Positions 57,386-64,000 of a DNA stretch of 64,000 bases are shown here, piece by piece; within the stretch, counting starts at the first letter, position 1, and each line of letters begins with the position of its first letter. A model generated the notes under the pieces. The model ran no database searches, was not told the origin of the DNA, and saw only the letters and a program-made list of their open reading frames with translations. Origin of the DNA: Culex pipiens pallens (taxonomy: Eukaryota; Arthropoda; Insecta; Diptera; Culicidae); assembly GCF_016801865.2 (NCBI RefSeq), contig NC_068937.1:72133601-72197600 (forward strand), given 5' to 3'. The position numbers and the translations under genes are program-made.

Positions 57386-57524
57386 CAACACCGCTTCCCC
57401 CCCCCCCCCTTAGTACGCCACTGGAAATGGCAACATTAGAGGAATTAGATGTTGTTCCCGTAATAGTTGATAATTTGATGGTCAATTTTACCAATGTTGA
57501 AAAACGTTATCATTTTAGTTATCC

Positions 57525-58997
57525 CAAGTAACCACGGGACACTAAAAAATAACTGTAATTCAACTCTATATCAAAATATAAAGTAAGCTTTTTAATGTCA
57601 CACAACTCTATATTCTCTTGTAGAGTGAGATTAAAGCTAAAAGTGGCGACGTTAACAGTTGATATACAGTAACTTTGAAAATGTTGATATAGAGTTTTGC
57701 TCCAGAAAAACAAAAACAAAACTACTTTACCGACACTTCGGCACTGACAGCAAAAAGCTTTCCCCAGTACCAAGCCCTCTCTCTCTCTCCCTCTTTCACG
57801 TTTTTCTTTGGAAAGCTTTTCCCTTCCATCTTTTTTGATACATTACATCAGTTTGGAGAATCCAAGTGCCATTTAATTGATAGTCCCAGCTGAAATCATG
57901 CGCGCCATCCATTTCCTCTGTCTGAAAATATGCTTTCTAGAGAAGATAATTGTCGAAGGAGTCTTTCTTGTGTCATTCAAGTACATGAAGTAAAAAACGG
58001 GTGCAATGATTTGCCAACATTTTTCTGTAATCACTTTAATTGAAATATCAAGACTGGAACGAACACTTACACCGACTAAATACTGAAATATCACTTCTGC
58101 ATGCCTCAGCTGGGGGAGAAAACCTGGTTACGGGATAATTCTCGATTGACAAGCCACGGCAGCAACAATCCTTGTCTGTTGCTGAAGATGTTCGTACAAA
58201 GATGCCGGAGTTTTTCTTCACTGTAAAAACATGAAATCCAATCAATACTTGTGGAAGCAGGCTAATTAATAAGGATTTACATACCACCGATTATTTGCAC
58301 TAGTATTTGCTGCAGAATAAACTTTTCGTTTGAAGTTATTTACGTTTTGCAATGCATCCGCAAAACTTTAATTGCTTTTACTAATGTTGATTTAATGGTT
58401 TGAAACATTTGAAACAAACCTGGTTACGGGATAATTCTCGATTGACAAGCCACGGTAGCAACAATCCTTGTCTGTTGCTGAAGATGTTCGTACAAAGATG
58501 CCGGAGTTTTTCTTCCTTGTAAAAACATGAAATCCAATCAATACTTGTGGAAGCAGGCTAATTAATAAGGATTTACATACCACCGATTATTTGCACTAGT
58601 ATTTGCTGCAGAATAAACTTTTCGTTTGAAGTTATTTACGTTTTGCAATGCATCCGCAAAACTTTAATTGCTTTTACTAATGTTGATTTAATGGTTTGAA
58701 ACATTTAAAGAAATGTCAAAGTTTCGAAGCATTTCTAGATGTTGATTTAGAGTCGTGGCACATTAAAGAATTACTCTATAGCGAGATAAAAAGCTTTCCT
58801 ATAAAGCTTTGAAACATTTTATAATTAATGCTTCAAAGCTCTAATTGACTATTCTATATGATTAAATACAGTAAGCAATAATGTTTCAAGCTATAAATGT
58901 TTTGAAGCATCTACAAAGCTTATATAAAGTGACGTAGCATCGGAAATGCTTAGTTAGAGTGAATTTAGGGTTTTGATTTAATGTTTGTGGTTACTTG
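57525..58997. mobile_element. 1.47-kb element with CAAGTAACCAC ends
   Basis: CAAGTAACCAC at 57525-57535 and GTGGTTACTTG at 58987-58997 are perfect inverted ends. Inside is a direct duplication of about 296 bp (58121-58416 and 58417-58708), beginning AACCTGGTTACGGGATAATT in both. The two copies differ at a few sites only. No protein is recognised. Confidence 0.75.
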
Positions 58998-59745
58998 CGT
59001 ATTTGAAATTGTTTTTTATCTTAATTTGTTGTACAAAACTTGTAATTTTGTTAAACATTTGTTTTGTCAAGACAAACATAAAAATAGCTGTGCAATAATT
59101 TTGTTGTTTCTAATCTTAATTACTTACCAGTACAATAAAAAGAATATAATTTTATAAATTTGTATAATTTTATCTGAAATTTCTTTCAACCATCCAGACG
59201 AGAGCATTTAACATAAAAACTCTCTATGAACACTCTGCTATACTAGTTTTCACTTCAGACGATCTCTACCAAACATGCCTCATATTACCTGTGCCTACGA
59301 CGCGGTCGCTTTGTGTTTGTCGCAAACAGTATTTATTATAAAAATAGTTTTTATTTTTTATTTCGGTATCTATTGAAGATAGAGCTTTGGTGTCTTCGAG
59401 AGAGTTGTTCATTTTTGGTAGTTGAGCAACTTTGTCGAAAACAAAAATATTCTATACCTTGTATCTTAGAAAATAAATAGTTTTCTCTTGTTTTGCACAA
59501 CTAAAATCAATCAAATTGTAATGACGTCTGAGACAATAATATAGAACCGTTTGGTACCAGCAACTTTCTAGAACATGTCAATTTTGTAAAACTTATCGTT
59601 TTTGAGATATATTCAAATCAATATTATTTTTCCCCATACAGAGCTGGCTCTGTTCGCTGCATACAGAGCTTAGCTCTGTTCTACCATACAGAGCAGGTAA
59701 GGAGTTTTTATTGAGCCTGTAGAGCTCGATGCGTATCTGCCTAGG
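58992..59745. mobile_element. Solo arm of the 34-38 kb foldback element
   Basis: More than 700 bp match 37060-37810 in the same orientation, from ACTTGCGTATTTGAAATTG to GAGCTCGATGCGT. The inner tandem repeats and the other arm are missing. Few differences, so the copies are close in age. Confidence 0.92.
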
Positions 59746-60955
59746 GGTGACCAAAGTAAGGCCCGCGGGCCAAACGTGGCCCGCGAGGTGATTTTTTGTG
59801 GCCCGCGGACCCATTTTGAATGATAATGTAAAAAGACCCGTTGATCACTTGTTATGTGATTTTATACTTTTTCAAAACTAAGGTTTATTTATAACTTTTT
59901 TATGCTCATCTTTTTTATTTTAATTTTTTGTTAATAAAAAACTAGTGATTTATCAATATTTTGATCCCCATTATAGGACACAAATATTTTGTTCAAAAAT
60001 CACACAATTTCACACGTTCCAATGTGATGTGAGTGAAACTATTCAACATCGTCAATATTTTTAGAAATATTTATAGCTTTTGTCGACCAACCCTCCCCTC
60101 CCCCATTATTGAAAATTGGATCGAAAAATCAGGAGCACAAATATTTTTCTAAAAACTTAAAAAAATAAATGGAAATTTAAGTGCACACAGCCGATATCAA
60201 TTACAAGTTTATTGAAATTGATTTGGTTTTTAGTGAATTTTCGATGAATAAATGTTTTTTCTCTGAAATGGTTTTTTTTTGTCGAATCTTAATTTTTTTG
60301 AAAATAATGATTGCAGTTCAACTTTACGGGTTCATTTTGTAACTTTTTTTTCATTGAAGTATTGAAATTTGGCTCTAAAAGATTTTCAATAAAATCTACA
60401 ATTGGGTTCTAAAATGAAGCTTAGATTGCTGATATTATTGTTTACAGCGATAAAGCTTATTTTTCTGGGTACAATGACCCTTTGTACGACCACAAAGAGT
60501 TTAAAATGGATTTTTAAATCAATTTTGAAAAATTAACCTCACGGTCCTTTTTGACAGAAAAGCTCCTACTTGACAGCTCGTTCCAATGGGACCATAGTTG
60601 ATCCATCGAAAAAATGTTGTCTTGTCAAAAAAAAAATGTTTGCATTAAAATGATAAAAAGTGATCAGAAATGGTTTTTAATCGTGTTTTTTACCGTTGTA
60701 CAAAAAATTGACATAGGGCTTTAGTACCCAATTGCTATAGAAAACTGCCGTTTTGTGTTTTCTATTATTTTTATCTAAAGAAAATATTTAAAAAAAACAG
60801 AAATTAAAAAAATTACAACTTATAGATTTTTTTGTAGTCTTTTAAGTTAAAATAACGATATTTAGTTTTTCAAATAACCTATTTTGTAAATTTGGCCCGC
60901 AAGCTCATTTGAGCTTTAAATCTGGCCCGCTCTTCAAAAACTTTGAGCACCCCTG
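59741..60955. mobile_element. hAT-like relic with AGGGGTGACCAAAG ends
   Basis: The left end AGGGGTGACCAAAGTAAGGC and right end CTTTGAGCACCCCTG are inverted relatives, and GGCCCGC boxes repeat next to both ends. CAGGGGTG ends with GGCCCGC boxes are common in hAT families. No target duplication and no transposase. Confidence 0.65.
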
Positions 60956-61049
60956 TAACCATTTCTATTTTCGGATTGTTTACATGCTACGTTGCCGACA
61001 CAGCTGACTGACTGTGATTTTTTGTTCTGAGGTACATTGTTTGGGATAT

Positions 61050-61740
61050 TGATCATGTTGTTTTCAGTAGATTTCGCTGGTTCCTGAGCCCGTTCCGTCT
61101 CGCCTGTTTGGGAAGTGCTTCACATACGTGATTGCACAACACGAGATAATGTTTCACCCGATCACGAACATGGTCTAAATCCATTTTTCTTTCATGTTCC
61201 TGAAAAAAATCTTCCACCGTTGAAGAAAAATAGACTTTGTACAACTCAAATCAATTTATTATTCGATAATTAATGCCCTATTTAGAATCATCCAACACTA
61301 ACTTTTTACGGCCAATACTTCTCCTGGACCTACAACCTAGCGAACACTCCATTACTGCTGGTCTTGAAGCACAGAACTGGACATTCCAGACTTTAAATCC
61401 TTCCGCAATGTCCAACGCTGAAGGTATCCGGCATCGTCTCCGACAAAGTCTCGGTTCGACCTTTTCGATTTTTTAGTCAAAACATGACCAAAACCTCGCC
61501 ACTGCTCGTCTGCATATCCTCCGAGGACCAGTTACACCAAGGCGGATGCTCCAGGATGAGCAAGGAAACTTCATTCCACATATTTTTGCACCGGATTTGT
61601 CCGCGGATCTGTTTGCCTTCGGAACGGTCTGGAAAGGAGGATTTTTTGTTCATCCTAGCTATTTTGTACATTTATTTTATTACTTCATTAATTAAACTTA
61701 CCTATTTGGTAAAAGAACAGGTACAAAACCAGTTCTTATA
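61050..61740 (-). pseudogene. Exon-like fragments of an unrecognised gene
   Basis: The minus strand shows two protein-like pieces: 61671-61477 (DRSEGKQIRGQIRCKNMWNE ... after a CTTTCCAG acceptor) and 61205-61053 (EHERKMDLDHVRDRVKHYLV ... after TTTTTTTCAG). An unrelated open frame crosses on the plus strand. Could be a captured host fragment or part of an element. 61740-61900 holds nothing I can support. Confidence 0.35.
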
Positions 61741-61899
61741 GTTTTCCAAGCACAAAATAAATCCTCAGATTTTTGCTATTCTTCTTCACCACTGGTTTGT
61801 TTTTGTTGAATGGATGAAAGAGTAAGAATTACTTTTGTTTCTGTTTTATAGTGCTCTCTCATTCACTCTTGGGCAACTCAATCCCGTGTTGCCAGTTTG

Positions 61900-62085
61900 T
61901 AGATATAAAATTCTAGCAGTGTTGCTAGTAGCAGCAATAAATTAGCACTATCTCAGCTGCTTTTAGAGCAGTTCTTTTAGAGCTGATTTGCTCTGAGTAT
62001 AGCTATTTTATGACTGATGTGCTGTTGAATGCTGATTACCAGCCAATATATGATTTATTTTAATGCTGGATGGTTACTTGGGTAA
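61900..62085. mobile_element. MITE-like segment ending GGTTACTTGGGTA
   Basis: AGAGCTG / CAGCT and TTAGAGCAG repeats lead to the terminal TGGATGGTTACTTGGGTA, shared with 38040-38056. The opposite end is not clear. Confidence 0.5.
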
Positions 62086-62214
62086 ACAAGATAAATGCAA
62101 ATTAAAATACTAAAAATGAATCAAGAAAAACATAAAACAAGAGAAGTAATGTTTTTCATAGAACAAAAGTTGCTCAAAATGACCTCCTAAACACGGGAAA
62201 AATAAAAATTGTCG

Positions 62215-62320
62215 AAAAAAAATGGGGCAGTAGAGGGTCTAGATTTGTTTTGTATGGAAATTGTCCACGAGAGGAGAGGGTAAGTGTCTACGTGGGTTAT
62301 TAATGGTCCCTAATTTTCTT
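62215..62320. mobile_element. Fragment of the GGGACCATCC MITE family
   Basis: TTGTCCACGAGAGGAGAGGG and TGTCTACGTGGGTTATTAATGG followed by TCCC match the right half of the MITE at 40679-40856. One end only. Confidence 0.6.
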
Positions 62321-62527
62321 GTGGCTTTAAGTGAAAATTCTGCACGATTAGTAGCGTGGATGATTTTCGACCCCTTATTGTGCGTTTTAGTGTGTTATCG
62401 CGGGGTGACGCTCCCCTCGGTTAGAAAATAAGTTTACATTAAAACCCTTTGGCTCGAGCCTTGTGTCGATCTGGCTCGAGCAAAAACTGGTGGTTGCATC
62501 TCAGCAAAACATTCCGTTAAATTCCAT

Positions 62528-62650
62528 TCAACTCAATCGAAATTCTGAAACGGAATCCATTTGAATCGTTTACGTATTCCAGTTGTTGCATTTGAAACGC
62601 ATACGTAAACGATTCGAATTGAATTCCGTTTCAGAATTCCGATTGAGTTG
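62528..62650. repeat. Palindrome just before the second sideroflexin exon
   Basis: ACTCAATCGAAATTCTGAAA ... GAATCGTTTACGTAT is mirrored by ATACGTAAACGATTCGAATT ... TTCCGATTGAGTT. Arms about 50 bp, loop about 20 bp. Part of the arm also occurs at 18070-18092. It ends about 36 bp before the splice acceptor of the exon. Confidence 0.88.
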
Positions 62651-62686
62651 GCTTGGATATTCTTACTAACTGTTCTCTGATTTTAG

Positions 62687-62854
62687 AAACGGAAAAAAAT
62701 CATCACTATCAGAAAATGAAATAAATTTCGCCAGAAAACTTTACGAAAGTGCATTTCACCCCGATACCGGTGACCTGCAAAATATTTTTGGACGTATGAG
62801 TTTTCAAATGCCCGGAGGTATGGCAATAACTGGTGCTATGTTACAGTGGTACAG
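62687..62854 (+). CDS. Sfxn2: Sideroflexin (SFXN2-like), second coding exon
   Basis: After the acceptor GATTTTAG (AG 62685-62686) the frame continues from the first exon in phase 2. It carries the family hallmarks: ARKLYESAFHPDTG (the HPDTG box) and GRMSFQMPGGMAITGAMLQW. The PGGM-ITG wording is typical of SFXN2; SFXN1 and SFXN3 read differently at this point. This region leads into the first membrane segments. The donor CAGGTAAGA (GT 62855-62856) leaves phase 2 for the next exon outside the window. No lesions, so the gene is probably active despite the loaded intron. Confidence 0.9.
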
Positions 62855-62993
62855 GTAAGATCCAGTCAAAATGCTACGTAGCTAAATGATTCAATGAAGA
62901 GATGTATCTCTGGAAGAGTTTGCATATTTGCTGTTGTTGTTTTTCAACATTCAGTTTTTCGGAAAGAAAGTTTTCCAAAAGTAATTGGCCAGG

Positions 62994-63157
62994 TGTTGTA
63001 GCCGCGAGGTTGTGGCCAATAAAGAAAGCACGTTGTTGGAGAGAGCGCGATGCGACGCGTGTTTATTCTAGCGAGGTTCTTACACAACTAAATGGTATTA
63101 CCCAAAGTAGAGGGAAAGGGAGCTTGGCAAGGTACACTCTAAAGCGGAACTATAACA
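62994..63157 (-). mobile_element. 3' LTR of a Ty3/gypsy element
   Basis: On the minus strand it starts TGTTATAGTTCCGC and ends GGCTACAACA. It is preceded by a polypurine tract AAGGGGGGAAGAG (complement 63158-63172) and contains AATAAA. 164 bp, short but complete. It lies 139 bp behind the sideroflexin donor site, in reverse orientation to the gene. Confidence 0.85.
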
Positions 63158-63220
63158 ACTCTTCCCCCCTTGGGTTTGTACTTCTCTCTACAGGTCCAGT
63201 CTCCGAGGCGGCTTGATGAC

Positions 63221-64000
63221 TCATGTCGATCGTCGCGGTGATTGCTGGTTGTTTGCCTCGGATCTACCAGCAGCGTTCGTCGGTTTCAGCTTCGGCACCG
63301 CAAGTGGTCCTTGCGATTTCGGCTTCGGTACCGCAGGTGGTTCCGGCGGTTTGGGAGTAGCCGCAGCACTCCGCGATGATTGCGGTTCAGCAATCGGTGT
63401 AGGTACAGCGGCAGCAGCTTGTGGCGTGTGTTGTACTGGATTGGTTCGTGGAGCAACTGGCACGATGTCTGGCTCGAAACACTCAGCTGGTATCTCAGGA
63501 CGTCCAGACGGCAGGTTCGCTCCGACTTCTCGTAGCTGGTCGATGTGGCGCTTCCAGAGTCGACCGTCGTCCAGCTTGATGTTGTAGTGAAGTTTGCCCA
63601 GCTTTTCAGCAACGTGACCGTACTTCCACTTGTCCTTGCTCAGGAAGTCACGAGCAGCAACTCTCGCCCCCTCGGGAAGCGATCGAACGGCTACTTCGGG
63701 CTTTTCTTCCACCACTGCAGCGTTCGGGACCATCAGGTCCAGTCGAGACCGGATCTGCCTGTTGAACAGCATCATCGAAGGCGATTTTCCGGTGGCAGGA
63801 TGTATGGTCTTGCGGTAACTGAGTAGGATGTTGCACAGTTCCGCGTGCATTCTCGACTTGTCGCAGTTGAGAGCCTTCATCTTGCCCTTGAACGTTTGGA
63901 TGAATCTCTCTGCCTCACCGTTGGTTGCCGGATGGTACGGTGCGCCCATCTTGTGGAAGATTCCATTTTGTTTCAGGAAGTGCTGAAACTCGGCCGACGT
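63221..64000 (-). CDS. Ty3/gypsy Pol, integrase C-terminal part (runs off the window)
   Basis: The minus-strand frame enters at the window edge and ends at 63221. It begins with FLKQNGIFHKMGAPYHPATN and NGEAERFIQTFK, the third acidic position (E) of the integrase DDE core. LLSYRKTIHPATGKSP and FNRQIRSRLD of gypsy integrases follow, then a chromodomain-less tail with WKRHIDQLRE and a Pro/Ala/Lys-rich end. The integrase inserts the cDNA. No stop interrupts it, so the element may be young. Reverse transcriptase should lie beyond 64000. Confidence 0.9.
   Translation of the reverse strand, partial: TSAEFQHFLKQNGIFHKMGAPYHPATNGEAERFIQTFKGKMKALNCDKSRMHAELCNILLSYRKTIHPATGKSPSMMLFNRQIRSRLDLMVPNAAVVEEKPEVAVRSLPEGARVAARDFLSKDKWKYGHVAEKLGKLHYNIKLDDGRLWKRHIDQLREVGANLPSGRPEIPAECFEPDIVPVAPRTNPVQHTPQAAAAVPTPIAEPQSSRSAAATPKPPEPPAVPKPKSQGPLAVPKLKPTNAAGRSEANNQQSPRRST

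Larger units (their letters stand above)
42398..57423. mobile_element. 15-kb composite with hAT-type ends, duplication GAAATGGC
   Basis: The left end CAGAGGCGTACTAAGG and right end CCTTAGTACGCCACTG are inverted repeats with one mismatch in 16. The 8-bp GAAATGGC lies on both sides (42390-42397, 57424-57431). A GGGTGTCACCCGGGGCGGGC block stands next to each end in the same text. The interior is built of other elements: a gag-only LTR element, a second hAT, a 1.25-kb palindrome and three tandem 1.93-kb repeats, leaving perhaps 3 kb of its own sequence. No transposase ORF. Confidence 0.88.
19411..62686 (+). other. 43.3-kb intron of the sideroflexin gene
   Basis: The interval runs from GT at 19411 to AG at 62685-62686. 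Both sides are phase 2 and together give a Gly codon. It contains no other intact host gene, only mobile elements, tandem repeats and pseudogenes (ribosomal P2 and Cap-D2). Known SFXN introns are normally far shorter, so the size comes from insertions. An unseen small exon inside is possible but is not needed to keep the frame. Confidence 0.8.

Overview
The window looks like a repeat-saturated stretch of a mosquito chromosome, probably Culicinae and Culex-like. The coding fragments read as insect proteins (sideroflexin, ribosomal P2, condensin Cap-D2), introns have GT-AG borders, and nearly all remaining DNA is eukaryotic transposable elements: Jockey-like non-LTR, LTR elements, tRNA-derived SINEs, hAT-like elements, foldback elements and many palindromic MITEs. 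The species is inferred from element style, not proven.

The one recognisable host gene is a sideroflexin, closest to SFXN2, on the + strand. Its first coding exon (19255-19410) and next exon (62687-62854) splice in phase, so about 43.3 kb of intron between them is filled with mobile DNA. Further exons lie beyond 64000. A Ty3/gypsy element on the - strand (62994 to the window end) sits just behind the second exon.

1-9.6 kb: an 8-bp satellite (TTTTAGAA) split by an ORF1-only Jockey-like element, small foldback and MITE remnants, a non-LTR ORF2 tail, and a hairpin-ended element carrying a SINE and a 3.6-kb foldback element. 9.6-19.2 kb: MITE-like repeats, a broken multi-exon transposase gene with a P/THAP9-like layout (11285-14465), and a 297-bp tandem array split by a 1.2-kb solo LTR, followed by SINEs and MITEs.

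19.4-34.1 kb (intron): a ribosomal P2 retropseudogene, then a nest that can be unfolded base by base. Three about 2.05-kb copies of one DNA-transposon family (2-bp target duplications AA, TA, TT) are inserted in one another. A longer relative of 4.26 kb (duplication TC) sits in the third copy and contains a decayed intron-bearing piece of the condensin gene Cap-D2. A deleted LTR element (5-bp duplication GTTAC) is also inside the first copy.

34.2-42.4 kb (intron): a second foldback element with 95-bp internal repeats, a GACTCC-rich stretch, a Tc1-like transposase relic and a 910-bp hAT-type element with an 8-bp duplication. 42.4-57.4 kb (intron): a single 15-kb composite with hAT-type ends (8-bp duplication GAAATGGC) holding a gag-only LTR element, a second hAT-type element, a 1.25-kb near-perfect palindrome and three head-to-tail 1.93-kb repeats. 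57.4-62.7 kb: another inverted-repeat element, a solo arm of the 34-38 kb foldback, a hAT-like relic and short palindromes up to the second sideroflexin exon.

There is no operon logic here. The story is of one host gene with a huge intron and of elements stacked in a datable order.
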